Below are positions 49,516 to 61,320 of a DNA stretch of 64,000 bases, in pieces. The translations under genes and the position numbers were made by a program. The notes under the pieces were generated by a model, which made no database searches, was not told the DNA's origin, and saw only the letters and a program-made list of their open reading frames with translations. The number at the start of each line of letters is the position of its first letter. The first letter of the stretch is position 1. The stretch lies in NCBI GenBank assembly GCA_026225945.1, contig JAMJFZ010001816.1, positions 2,023,501 to 2,087,500 of the forward strand, in the 5' to 3' direction. This stretch comes from Cricetomys ansorgei (Eukaryota; Chordata; Mammalia; Rodentia; Nesomyidae).

Positions 49516-49869
49516 TCACTTCAGCCTCATGAATTTCTCATATCTACAAAGCCGACTTCCAAATTTCCCACAGAGGATGCAGGGTAACCTCTTATTTTTC
49601 CAGTTTTTCAAAAATAATTTTTCAGCTTGTTCAGATGTCACACGAGGAGGCCAATGATTGAGATGATCTGGCGGAGAGTGACCCGAGGATCCAAGGTGGA
49701 TGTCTGCAAGTCGCCCGGAGAGCAGCGGGTAGCTTCCATCATCCAGTTTTGAGGTTGTTTGCACTACCTCTTCCCTAACCTTACGCTCGAAGCAACAATC
49801 ATGGTAGATTGCCTTATTCTGTTCCATTAAGAACTGAAGCATGCAATAAATCAAATTCCATAGTGACAT
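49516..49869 (-). other. 117-codon open frame over a CpG-dense patch
   Basis: Minus-strand ATG-to-stop frame. The product has Cys pairs ('HDCCFERK' and 'CILCGKF') but no domain I know. About eight CpGs lie within 49642-49792 ('cgaggatcc', 'gtcgcccggag', 'tacgctcgaag'), far above the local norm. An overlapping minus frame (MMEATRCSPGDLQTSTLDPR onward, ending at a TGA near 49640) also looks protein-like. It may be a conserved exon, a retrocopy piece or a chance frame. Confidence 0.2.
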
Positions 49870-50149
49870 ATCTTGCTTTGGTGGCGTGACAAGTTGCTTC
49901 TTGGCTGAAATTCTTCAGATGAAGAGTATCTGGATTTTGTAAATAGTGTTCTCTACATTTCCTCTCAACTGAAACTTAAAATTTAAGTATTGTGTGGTAA
50001 CAGAAAATCAATAATGAAATAGAAATGACAAAGGGATGACCTCCTTTAGAGACACCAGGAATATCTTGGCGTACTTTTTAAATAATTACAAATGTGCCTA
50101 TGAGGAAAAAGTAGTGTATGTTCAGCATCATTCTTTGAAAATATATTGT

Positions 50150-50470
50150 ATTAATTTTTGAGAATTTCATAAATGCAATGAATTTTTATCATATTGACCT
50201 CTACTCTACTCCTAATTTCTCATAGATCCACCCACTACCCCACAAGGCTCTTTCCAACTTTATGTCCTCTCTTTGGTTAGTCTTTATAACCCACTGAGTC
50301 CTATTTGAGCAATCCACATATGCACACATCCACATATGGGACTATCTACTGGAACATGATTAACCCGCCAGGAGCCACACCATTAAAGCAAACTGTCTCT
50401 CCCTCCCCCAGCAGCCTTCAACTGTCTAATAAGTCCTTAATGAGAGGTGAGGGCTTATGAGAGCCAGTCA
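50150..50470 (-). mobile_element. Lx-type L1 3' UTR, antisense
   Basis: 'tttgagaatttcataaatgc', 'tcatagatccacccactacc', 'aactttatgtcctctctttg', 'aacccgccaggagccacacc', 'tctccctcccccagcagcct' reverse the UTR type found at 5.4-5.8 kb. Confidence 0.75.
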
Positions 50471-51024
50471 TTATATACTAGAATGTTGATTGAATATCTC
50501 TTTTTCAATAACAACTAGTTTCAACTTATGAACCTCTAAGACTAATATACAAGTATATAATACACAAAAATATGCTTTGGCATGTAGGAAACAATCATTC
50601 ATGCACGTTTCTCTTAAGAGTAATGATTGTAGTTTTAGTCTGTTAAGCTCAGGAAAAATCTATGGTAACAAGGACAATCTGTGACAAACTTTTAAGCAAA
50701 TGTCAAATTTGAAGCTAATAGTGAAGAAGTCTGGTCACAGAATAAACATGAGGTACACACCTGAGAGATATGGAATTAAAATATTTTGTGATTAAAGAGT
50801 CATTTTCCAATATTGGTTCTGCTTGATTGCTACTTTGAAATCGAAGCACAATAATACTAGAATGCTATTTTTGCCCCTAAGAGTTCAGTTGACAGTGGGC
50901 AAAATAAAACATATCTATGCATGCAACTAGGTACAAGAATAACTAAGAAAAGTTTGCAGACACTGGAATAAACCATGTTTTGGTAATTTGGAACATAAAC
51001 ATATGTCAATAATCATACAGTGTT

Positions 51025-51135
51025 CAAAATCCCAGCACTTAGGAGGTAGAAAGAGAAGGCTCAGCAATAAAATGTCACCCTCAGATGCACAATGAATTTG
51101 AGACCACCCAAGCTACCCAATGTTTTTCTCAAATG
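51025..51135 (+). mobile_element. Old B1-like SINE
   Basis: 'aaaatcccagcacttaggag', 'gaatttgagaccacccaagc' and 'tacccaatgtttttctcaaa' match B1; the tail has become an ATA microsatellite. Confidence 0.7.

Positions 51136-51174
<39 letters not shown>
51136..51174. repeat. (TAA)n microsatellite
   Basis: About 13 pure TAA units at the end of the B1-like SINE. Confidence 0.95.
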
Positions 51175-51175
<1 letters not shown>

Positions 51176-51374
51176 CAATTTTCATGAAAAATAGACATTG
51201 GACCTTGGCCTTAGAGAGAGGTTCTTGATATTCAAAAATTTGAGGGGATTTGACCTGCAAAAATTGGAAGATATGTCATGTCATTCTGACACCAGAAACA
51301 AAGTCACAAAATGCATCAGAATTAATACTAATGTCTGATGTCTAATGTCCACTTGAGAAAAGCTAACACCACTC

Positions 51375-51545
51375 TACATAGTTGCACGGTTTAGCTCACT
51401 TAATTCTCCCTAAAGCTATGAATGTGAAACTCTCATTGTTAAACCCATCCAAAAGCCAAGACACAAATCACAGACTCGTAATAACTTGCCTAAGCAAGTG
51501 TTGTATTTGGCATTTACGCTGAGTCTGGTTCATACCTGCCACATT
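51375..51545 (+). mobile_element. MIR SINE
   Basis: 'tagctcacttaattctccct', 'aaagccaagacacaaatcac', 'aataacttgcctaagcaagt' and 'gctgagtctggttcatacct' follow sense MIR in order. Confidence 0.65.
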
Positions 51546-52283
51546 TTCTGCAGTACTTAGTGGAACAATTTGTTTTTGAGAGGAGAGATAGAATTAAATA
51601 ATACACGTTATGGTTGATGTTAGATACCAAAAAGTTAGTAGTTATTCATGAGCTGAGACATCACTAATGTGATACGTAATCATCTGATACTCATAAATGC
51701 ATTAGATTCAACAAGTAAGCAGTGTAATCAAAGAGTTTTTTTTTAAGTGATTGCAATAAACTATGATTTAGGAATGGGAAAGTACAGATTTGAAGAAATA
51801 CTTTAATATATAGCCCAACGTTCTTTTCTCAATTTCAAATGATATTCAGCTCCCATGTACTGCTGGGTTCTCTAAACTTGATGAGACGACAAGATAATCA
51901 AAGAGTGCATTTAGTCTATTTTCTTAGCTCATAAAGTTGCTTCTTCAGAGTAAATTACAAACCTGTGGAGATTATTACTTACTTTCATAAAGTAATATTG
52001 GTACAGCTGCACTTGTCTAGTGGCCTTGAGGAATTAACACCCCTTTGAAGAATTAACTAATAAGTATGCAAAAATATCAGAACTTAATAACACAGACTCT
52101 CTGGATAAATATTTCTTTCACTGTTTTGATGACCTTCATTCAAAAAACTTTATGTAGATGATTCATTATCATTATCAATTAAAACCAGAAAATATATTTT
52201 GAATACAATACATATTATGTCTTTTCTTCATTTTTAAGATTAGGATTCTGATTTATATTTATAAAATCTATATTCTAGCATTA

Positions 52284-53843
52284 CATCTCTTGTCACCAAA
52301 TGAAGTTTCCAGTACCAGGAATGGATCACATCTGAGTTCTTGACCAAAGTTCTTCCTGTGGGAACCCCCAAGCAACCCAGGCTATTGCCAAAGCAATTGA
52401 TAACACTCCACAACCTGATGGTAAGTTGTATAGAGACATCTATACAACTCATTGAACATGGAGAAGTCAAGCATGTGTGTACATAGAACCTTCACCCCAA
52501 TAGTCCAGTATTCATGGTACTAGAAGATACTCTGCACTCTATCAAAGGAGAAACATAAACACCAACTCAGTTACAAACCCTTCTATCTATAAGAGTGACC
52601 TACCTTCAAGATTCATTGCCCCAATAGTGGCACAAAACTTATGGAGGTAACCAACCCGTATATGATTTGAGTTAAGGCTCACTCTGAAATGGAGCCCATA
52701 CCCAAAGCTGCCTGAGTGGCCAAGAACTTGAGACTAGATAGGTCAGGTACCTAGAGCAAACCAAATACTGATGTTCTGACAAAAGAGCATAGCAATAACA
52801 TGACTGCTAATTACATTCTGCTACACTCATAGATGTATGCCTTGCTCAGTCACCATCAAAGAAGCTTTCTCCTGCAGCACATGGGAACAAATACGGAGAC
52901 CTACAGCCAGACAATAGTAGAGAGTGAGATGCTTTGGAACATCCAGCCCCAAAAGGAATGTCTGCATCAACTCCTTTCCTTCAGCACCCAGGGAACTCTT
53001 CAGAAGAGGAAATGAAAAGCATATAAGAGCCAGAGGGAATGGGGGACACCAAGGAATCAAGTCTTTCTAGATACAACAGGGCTGGCACACACAAACTCAC
53101 AAAGACTGAGGCAGCATGCACAGGATCTGCACAGGTCTGCATCAGATAGAGTCCTAGAGCAGAGACGAAAAGTGTATACACAACCCACCCCAGCCCACCC
53201 CAGTCTCTAACCCAGAGGCTATCTCCAATTGGTAGCCAATTGCAAACAGAAAATTCATTTTCCATAAAGGACTCTCACTGAGGAAACAAACCACTCTTAA
53301 AGGTAAGCCCCATGCCCAACACAAAACAAACTCAATGGTGTCTTTGTATGTTCTTTGTGTCATAATGTTAAGTCAGGTTTGGGTTTGGTTTGGTTTGGTT
53401 TGGTTTGGTTTGGTTTGGTTTGGTTTGGTTTGGTTTGGTTTGGATTGGTTTTTAGTTCTTGTTTTTACCTTATAGGTCCTTTGTGTACATATAATTTCAA
53501 GTTATAAGTTTTTATGGGATTCCTGTGTATGTGAATATGTGTGTGTCTCTGCATCTAAATGTATTTCTTGTGCTTTTTATTTATCTCCTTATCTTATTTA
53601 GTTGTTTTGTCATATTCTTATTTGTTTGTTTGTTTTTTATGTATCTTATCTTACTTTATTCTATTTTCTATTTACTGTTTATTTATTTATTTTTTATTCC
53701 TTAGATGCCTGCTTGTTTTCTAAGAAGCAAGAGAAAGAACCAGATGGGGGGGGTGTAGGAAGCACTGGAAGGAATAGGGGAAAGGAAAACCATAATCAAA
53801 ATATGTTATATAGAGAAGGTCAATTTTCAATAAAAAAAAAAAA
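52284..53843 (+). mobile_element. L1 3' UTR with poly(A), well preserved
   Basis: Continuous match in order to a rodent L1 3' UTR: 'tcctgtgggaacccccaagc', 'tggtactagaagatactctg', 'gaaatggagcccatacccaa', 'cacagccagacaatagt'-like block, 'gaggcagcatgcacaggatc', 'ctctaacccagaggctatct', 'aaactcaatggtgtctttgt', 'tagatgcctgcttgttttct', 'aaaccataatcaaaatatgt' and 'caataaaaaaaaaaaa' (tail at 53830-53843). A GGTTT microsatellite has expanded inside (53376-53453). 5'-truncated within the UTR, so no coding remains. Confidence 0.85.
53376..53453. repeat. (GGTTT)n microsatellite
   Basis: About 14 GGTTT units, one interrupted, inside the L1 3' UTR where related copies have a T-rich stretch. Confidence 0.95.
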
Positions 53844-54499
53844 TTACAATATTCGCTAACTTGAAAGTTTGTATGAAAGTTACCATTTAATTCTTTTCAC
53901 TCTCTCTGAACAAAAGGAGGCAGATACCATTGGTTCGTATTCAGTGCCATCTGTGTTATGAGGAAAGAAAAGTATAACTTTAAAACAATGCAAAAGAAAA
54001 CTATGCAAATTTAAGCTAAAGCTGTCACAATGAAACTGCTAAAATTCACAGAGATCAAATTCCAGTACGCCAAAAATGTTTCTAGGGCCTGCCTAGAATT
54101 TCTCACCTTATTAGGTGTGAAAAACATAAATTGAGCACTGATAATTTTTTCTTCAAAATTTTGTCCATGATAAGAACAGTTGGGGAAATGAGGCCCTCTG
54201 TAAACCTTTAGTTCTGGTATTCACAAGCATGAGAATAGAGATTGAAGGCTGAACCCTTTATAGATTCTGGGCACTTGTTCAGTGATTGTTTTTGAATCTT
54301 CAAGTCATTTGCTAAATAATGAATTCATTCTCACATTTCCACTTTTTTCTGGAACACAGAATTAGCACTCTTCCTATAAAAGAACATGAGAGGAAATCAG
54401 GATTCAAAATACCTGGTCAGAGGCAATATTACCAAACTCATCATTCCAAAGCATATAATTTCTGAATTAAACTATCTAACTCTAGATACTGCATTTCTT

Positions 54500-54655
54500 T
54501 TTTTAAGAAAAAAATATTTCTTTTATTTTCAAGATAATAACATAATTATGTCACTTCTCCCTTCCCTCTCCTCCTCCAAATTCTCCCATGTACCCTTCCG
54601 TGCTCTTTCTAATTCAGGAACTCTTTTCCCAGTAATTGTTGTTCCATGCATGTCT
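54500..54655 (-). mobile_element. L1 3' end fragment, antisense
   Basis: 'attttcaagataataacata', 'cttctcccttccctctcctc', 'cccatgtacccttccgtgct' and 'gtaattgttgttccatgcat' reverse the Lx L1 terminus. Confidence 0.65.
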
Positions 54656-54659
54656 TAGT

Positions 54660-56460
54660 CACTTCCGTCTATAAGTTTCAGTAACACCTGTCTCCTAGCC
54701 AGACATCTAGGTGGGATTTAGCTCTGCATGAATATTAATACATTCAATGTATAAAGGTTGAAAACTCTGACTCATTACCCATCACGTTAAAGCACGAATT
54801 TAAGATTTTTTAAGTACTTAATCCGTACCGTGTAATGAGATTTATATCACAAGATGGAAAATGAAGAGTACTTAGGATACTTTCCAAAATAAGACTACCC
54901 AGCCTGAGTGTAGCTGTGTTTTCAAACTGTTTTATCTTACACATTCTCCCCCAATATCTGTAAATGGACTAGCTTATATTCCTATACAACAAAGCCCACT
55001 GCCCAGAAAGAAATACCCAATTCTTAACCATGCACCTAAATCTGGACATTGTTTAAAATAATGTTACAGAACTTTTCAGTATTTTCTGTGATTTAATTCA
55101 AACCTCTCTCCTTTATTATAAGAACAGTGGGGACCACTGAATGTACGCCCACATTTGATACATAACCGTCACGCATTTCCATGACAACTTGTACATATTT
55201 GCTGTAAAAAAGTGAAACATGGCTCAAAAGTGAGTAATACAAAAGGTCATTTCATCTTCCAATACTCAAAATATTTCTACACCATCCCTCCCACTCACTC
55301 CCACCCTCAAAAGCAAAGGACTTTGAAGATTGAAATAATAAAGCGTAATTATAATAGAGTTTAATGAAGCTAGAAAATAAGGTATTTTATATTAGTGAGT
55401 GTGTTATAATTAACTCTGGTAAATTATACCAAAATGAGTACTTTAGCTTCCACTATTCTAGGCAAGAATCTGAAGGGAGAAATCAGTGTAATCATGTTTT
55501 CTTCCATAAAGTAAAACAGAGGACTTCACCTCTGTTCATTTCTCTAATGTACGGTGTCTCATATATTATGCTGGGGGAGGAAAAGACTGACAAGGAGACT
55601 CTGAGCACAACTATCCCTATAGAGAAATGCTAACTTTCAGCCAATAAGTCTCATATTAATAGGTTAGAAACTATGGCTATTTTAGAAGGCATGGTATTAA
55701 TCCATTATCACATTACTTAACCAGAGGATGAGTTTCACTCTATTGAGAGGACTAAAGACAGAACTTATCACTTTTATCATACTTCTATGAAGCGGAGAAT
55801 GTATGAGAGCAAAGGGGATAAGAAATACACATTACCACAGGGCAACAGATGATAAGAACTGACAATGTATTAAATGATTAGCAACATTCTAGAATCTGTG
55901 AAATAGCATAAAGAAACTCATGCAGGCTATGCATGCACTGTTATTTAAGGAAACTCAAAATCAAGGCTGTAGACTACCATGTTATATCTTACCAGCATGA
56001 GGCGGAATCTCTTGCACAGTGACAATTAAGTGAGGGCTCCTATTTAAGTTAGGATTCTCAGATGACAGGGTCAGTATAAACCTCAAGACTCTGTTGCACA
56101 GGCCAGTTAAGAATTTTAACATTCCATTTTCATTTATTAAGTCCAGAGGGGGAAAATACAGCAATGAGACAAGACATCTACATGGCAAGACAATGACTCC
56201 TCTTTCTAAGGGTGTGTGCGTGGGTGTGGCTTTCATCAGAATTATTCATCATTATCTTGATATTTATATGGACTCAAATCTTCATGAAGGCTGTAGAAAT
56301 AAAAAAACATTAGTCATTTATACAAACCCTTCAACTTTCAAAGTCTCAGGTACATTGTGTTCAGTAGAGAGCTACAATTTGGATGTCTTTTTTTTTTTTT
56401 TTCCAGCAAACATTTTGTTGTTGATGTTTATTGGTTGTCTTTTGCACAAGAAAAATTGTC
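54660..56460. other. Unassigned sequence
   Basis: No gene or repeat recognised in 1.8 kb. 55130-55250 has retained CpGs ('gtacgcccac', 'aaccgtcacgc') and may be a small conserved element. A T12 run lies near 56391. Confidence 0.4.
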
Positions 56461-56466
56461 ATTAAA

Positions 56467-56883
56467 TGTGGTGATTTGAATGAGAATAGCCCCCCAGAGA
56501 CTCATATAATTGAATGATTAGACACCAGCTAGTGGAACTATTTGAAAAGATTATAAGGATTAGGACACAGGGCTTTGTTAGGCCATAGAACAAATGGAGT
56601 AGGGGTGACCTTATTGGAGAAAATGTGTCACTCAGAGTGGGCTTTGAGGTTTCCAAAGCCCATGCCAGGCCCAGTATCTCTCATTTCCTACTGTATGCAG
56701 GTCAGGATGTAGAACTCTCAGCTACCATGTCTGCTTCCCTGCCAGCAAGCTCCCCACCCCGATGATAACCGACTAAACCCCTGAAACTATAAGCAAGCTC
56801 CCAATTAGATTCTTTCTATTTTTTTTTATAAGAGTTGCCTCGATCATGGTGTCTCTTCACAACAATATAACAGAGACTGAGAC
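56467..56883 (+). mobile_element. MT-type MaLR solo LTR
   Basis: Full-length LTR by pattern, starting 'tgtggtgatttgaatgagaa' and ending 'acagagactgagaca'. Blocks include 'gactcatataattgaatgat', 'tgtgtcactcagagtgggct', 'cccatgccaggcccagtatc', 'aggatgtagaactctcagct' and 'aagagttgcctcgatcatgg'. Flanks TTAAA and GTAAA differ at one base, compatible with a 5-bp target duplication. No internal region is attached. Confidence 0.8.
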
Positions 56884-57323
56884 AGTAAAACATGGGCAGA
56901 GGTCCATTTTAGGAAGACAGAGTTCAAGCATCTTCTTCACAGTGCGCCTTGTAAATGTGGACAGGCAGCAGGAGCACATATTGAAAGAACATACTGACTC
57001 CACCTTTTTGTGTGGACCCGTATGCTCATCCTGTTCAAATGTGCTTGATTCTTCAAGGTATCATGTTATTCCCAGCTGCCTCTGTCTCTGTGTTCAATCC
57101 CATCCACAGATTTAATACCGCCCACTTGTGTTCAGAGAAGATAAAGAAAAATACACACTGTTCTGTAGTTATATGTACAGGATTCTTCCTGGAACTCGTA
57201 TGATCTTAAGTTTGAAAACAGGCAAGCTTCCAGAGCAGCTGTGATGTAATTCAAGCATTCTTTACCCATCTTAACTACGGTTTGGTTGCAGCTCCACAAA
57301 TATACTCTTTAGAATGCACTTCA

Positions 57324-57369
57324 GCCCCCCCCACCCCCTCCACCCCAACCCCACCCGCCCCAACCCCGG
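57324..57369. repeat. C-rich low-complexity tract
   Basis: Long runs of C ('cagcccccccccaccccct' type) over 46 bp. The complementary strand has several G-runs and could form a G-quadruplex. Confidence 0.85.
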
Positions 57370-57632
57370 TAAACAGAATGAAATGAGATTAGGGTAAACT
57401 TTAATCAATGCCGACAGCTATGGTTGTGTTCTTTCCCCCTTGACTGGTCTAGAACACCAGTGGAAATAAACGATAGCATTATAGATGAGAGATTTGTAAA
57501 GGTAGACTTTTCTCCTAAAATCCACCAGATTTATCTGTATATCTATCTGTAATCATTCTAACTTCTTATTTACATGAGAATCATTAAGAACTACATTGAG
57601 AAAACGTCTAAAAATCATTAGGCCTCATTAAG

Positions 57633-57649
57633 AAAAAAAAAAAAAAAAA
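57633..57649. repeat. Poly(A) run of 17
   Basis: Seventeen uninterrupted A; no retroposon body recognised upstream. Confidence 0.9.
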
Positions 57650-57974
57650 CACAGTCCATACTGGCAACTAGGCCAGGTAATGCAGAGAAATTATATCACC
57701 AGATTGTTACCACTAGAAGCTCCAGCTTACAGGTTTAATACAGTGACTTGAAGCCACCAGAGAAAATCTGCCCTTATTGCCTTAAGCTTGCTGTACCAGC
57801 ACCTATCCTTCTTCTGTGTTTGGGGATGGTGGCCATCACAGGGTCTGCTTGAACATTACATGGAAGGTCAGCCTCAGAGCCTGAAATTAACTATTAGAGT
57901 TAAGCAGTCATTTCCAGGTATATAATTCTGGTCAATATCTAGTTGTGTATGCTAACATTTATCTTAGGACATTA

Positions 57975-58270
57975 TGTATATATGAAATAAATCACCATGA
58001 TGTATATGAATAGTATGATACATATGTTTATGATATATCATATACACATATACCATATATGTATATATTTATATACATATGATATGATGTATATGTATAT
58101 GAATGATATGATACATATGCTTATGATATATATCATATATGTATATATATCATACATTTGTGATGTATAAATATGTATATATACATATATATATACTGAT
58201 TTATGTATATATACATGTTTGTATATATGTGTATATATACATAAATACACATATTTATATATACATGTGT

Positions 58271-58359
<89 letters not shown>
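57975..58359. repeat. TA-rich tract, then (CA)n and (TA)n
   Basis: Degenerate ATATG/TATAT sequence to ~58270, (CA)n at 58275-58316 and (TA)n at 58317-58359. A block with 'gatacatatg.ttatgatata' recurs at 58017 and 58109, 92 bp apart. Strongly palindromic. All open frames here are artefacts. Confidence 0.95.
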
Positions 58360-58361
<2 letters not shown>

Positions 58362-59424
58362 GAAACTGACCTTATGTGGACCAGCCTCAGATGTCATGAA
58401 AAAGAAGAGAGATGTCAAGAGTAAAGCCTCATTAGCATCACCCAACTAGGAGCTGCCCAAGACAAAAACATTTCACCACAAGGACTTAATCACCAGTTTC
58501 CTTCTGGGATCATTGTTCATACCATTGTTTCAGCTAAGCAAATGTAAGCAAATGTTCTTGCATTGATTTTCTTCTCCTCAGGAACTTCTGCTACAATTTT
58601 GCTTCCTGACAGAGTGTATTTGCGTTTCCAGTGTTAGCCACAGTACCAAACCAGATTCTCCGAACTGAGTACTTAACAGGTTAATGTGTGGTATGGATTT
58701 GTTATGTTTTGCAAGTGGCTACAATAATCCCTCTTTTATGGTTAAATTTCTGAAAATACACTCATTATACTTTGAATAAGGAAATACATGTCTTGGCCAT
58801 CTAAGACCCTGATTGTCTAAGCATCCTCAACTTTATTAGGGCTAAAGCTCATCACTCTACTTCCTAAACTCCTCAACAAAAATGAACTAGGTAATAAGTG
58901 CAGTTCACTAGGACTGCTTTTCCCCTTTACATTTACAACATTATTCTGTGTAGTCGATGGGTACTATTTCCTTACAATCCCATGCTTCAAGCTCTACAGA
59001 ATTTATCCATATACGTGATCGTTTTCCCAGGAACACAATTTGATGCCAGGAATTCTAACAGGTTCTACCCCCAATCACATAGGTCCCAGAGCTACCCTTC
59101 CTCTCAGTGTCCTATTATTAGGCCCAGGATGCATGATAAAAAGTTCAACTTGGAGACATAAATTCGTTGACTCCCTAAAATTTGGGTCTTAGCCACCATT
59201 TGTCCCCTACCCAAGTATAGTCATGTTTGATAGTGGTGATCATGCCATCTGACACAGCCCAGTCACACCAAGCTACCGATGATAACCTGCCAGACCTTTT
59301 CTTCCCTACAGGTTGGTGTGTGTCATTCATCTCTCAGAAACACATATAAATTTGTATATCTTTAGATTATATTCTATTAGATGGCTTCACTTTTAAGATA
59401 TTGTTTACTTGATGACAGGTTTCA

Positions 59425-59595
59425 TAAAGCTGTCTGCGCACGTAAAGGTGCAAGGTGGCAATACTGATGATCTGAATTTGATTCCTCAAATCGAGACGGT
59501 GGGTAAAAAGAACGGACTACTAAAAACTGTCCTTTGACCTCCAGATGAATACCATGACATGAAACTACATACACACGAGATAAATGCAAAAGGTT
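59425..59595 (+). mobile_element. tRNA-derived SINE (B2/B3 superfamily)
   Basis: 'cataaagctgtctgcgcacg' then 'taaaggtgcaaggtggcaat', box B region 'gaatttgattcctcaaatcg', 'actgtcctttgacctccaga' and 'aataccatgacatgaaacta'. Diverged copy of the SINE type at 42.35 kb. Confidence 0.6.
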
Positions 59596-59927
59596 TATTC
59601 ATTAAGAAAAAGTTAAATAAATTTTGGCTCGAGATAAGGGCAGGATTTCTAACAATTCCTGAAATGGCCTTAAACAGACTTTTTCCATATTATACTGTGT
59701 TTATATGAAGCAGCATTCTCAGCTAAAGGAAACAAAATAAAAATAATGATTAACTCGGATCAATCTTAAAAATGCTCTATATTAAGCACTCAGCCAATGA
59801 GTCTCCACTAAGAAGTATGGTATAATTCTAATTGGTTTGCTTTTATATGTTACTTGCTGTTTTTCTCCTGAAGCTTTCAGTATTCTTTCTAAGTTTTGTA
59901 TGTTTAGTGTTTAGATTATTATGTGGC

Positions 59928-61320
59928 AAGGCTTTTTTTTTTCTCTAATCTATTTGGCATTCTGTATGCTTCTTGTTCCTTTAAAGGGATTTCCTACTTT
60001 AGGTTTGGAAATTTCTCTTCTATGATTTTATTGAAAATATTTTCTGGGATTTTGAGCTGGGATTCTTTTCCTTCCTCTACTCCTGTTATTCTTACGTTTG
60101 GTTTTGTCATAGTGTCTCAGAATTCCTGGATGTTTTGTGTTAGGAGGTGTTTTTGGATTTGTTGATTTCTTTTACTGATGCATTTATTTCTTCCATAGTA
60201 TTGTCAACTCCTGAGATTCTCTCTTCTTTCTCTTGTATTCGATTGCTGTAGCTTGCTTCCTGTTCTCTTTTCTATGGTCTTAATTTCCAGAATTCCATGT
60301 TTTCTTTATGGATTCTGTTTCCATTTTCAGATCTTGAACAGTTTTGTTTGTTTCCTTCAATTGTTTGGTTGTTTGCTTTTGACTTTCTTTAAGGGATTTA
60401 TGCATTTCTTCAAGTTGTTTGCTTGTGTTTCCCTGGGTTTCTTTAATGAGTTTGCTCATTTCCTTTCATTTTTTGTTTGTATTTTCATTGGTTTCTTCGA
60501 GGGATTTATTCATCTCCTCTTTAAGGGCCCCTATTATCTTCATAAAGGTGGTTTTAAGATTTTTTTTCTTGTGTTTCAGCTATGTCAGGGTGATTAGGGC
60601 TTGTTGTAGTAGGGTAGTTGGACTCTGGAGGTGATATATTGCACTGGTTAGTTGTGTTCTTACACTGGAGTTTAGGTACCTAATTATAGGTTTAGGTACC
60701 GGATTCCTGGGTTTGTCTTTATTGTATGAGTATTTTTTGTTTCTTAGTTTGTCTGTCTTCTCTGGTCTTCTGTGTTTGTGGCCTCTTGTTGAGCAGGGAG
60801 GTCTATGCCCGAGGTGGGTGCTGGAGCTCTGGTGGCTGGATTGGCCTTTGATCCAGTAGGGAGTCTCCTTCTGAGTTGGGGGCTGGGTTTTGGAGAGTGT
60901 TTTTCTGGCTTGCTTTTGTGGTCTGCTCTGGAGCAAAGTCTGCCTGCCTGGTCTCCTGACTAGACTGTGCTGTCTTTGCTGGGGCAGAGGCTGTGTGCCT
61001 GAGTTGGTCTCTGGGATTCAGAAGCAGAAGTTGTAGGGTAGGGCAATGGGACTATGGAGATGGTTTGGGGCTTTGGGGCTGGGCTGGGCAGGTGTAGTGG
61101 GAGGGTCAGTGGACAGGATTCCTACCTGATCTCCCAGAGCTGGCTTGCTCTGCCTATGCCTAAGGGAGAGGGGAAGGGCTGTCTGCCAGAGTTGGTCCCT
61201 GGGAGTTGGAAAGAATAGCCTGAAGGGATGGGGTTTGGGAAGATGGAGGTGGTTTTGGACTTTGAGGCCATGTGGGCATGTTTAGTTGTGGGGGGTAGTC
61301 AGTGAGAGGGATTCCTGCTA
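59928..61320 (-). mobile_element. L1 5' half, antisense: UTR monomers and ORF1
   Basis: Read on the minus strand, this holds two ~190-bp tandem 5' UTR monomers (61120-61315 and 60940-61119), then a 5' leader and ORF1 sequence to 59928, where it stops at an A-rich run (T run at 59932-59942 on the plus strand). The monomers share 'attcct.cctgatctcc..'-like starts, 'ctggcttgctctgcc' versus 'ctgtgctgtctttgct', 'gagttggtc.ctggga' and 'gggatggggtttgggaagat' versus its counterpart. Such monomers are the promoter units of muroid L1. The 3' half of ORF1 is missing. Confidence 0.75.
59943..60690 (-). pseudogene. L1 ORF1 remnant (coiled-coil RNA-binding protein)
   Basis: ORF1p is the L1 RNA-binding chaperone that trimerises through a coiled coil. 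The minus strand encodes part of it: a Lys/Glu-rich heptad region starting near 60535 (MKIIGALKEEMNKSLEETNE and similar repeats), followed in other frames by the region before the RNA-binding domain, to about the EAYRMPNRL stretch near 59935. A stop lies at 60582-60580, further stops and frameshifts break the middle, and the C-terminal third is absent. It is non-functional. The coiled-coil repeats look cricetid-like to me. Confidence 0.7.

Noticed and set aside
57324..57369. CpG island or promoter
   Set aside because: C-rich but with only two CpGs and 46 bp long; a low-complexity tract.
58038..58449. Open frames of 73-135 codons in the TA/CA tract
   Set aside because: Tyr-Ile and Thr-His runs caused by the microsatellite.
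60253..60634. Phe-rich membrane-protein-like frames on the plus strand
   Set aside because: They are the antisense shadow of the L1 ORF1 coiled coil (Lys/Glu codons read backwards).
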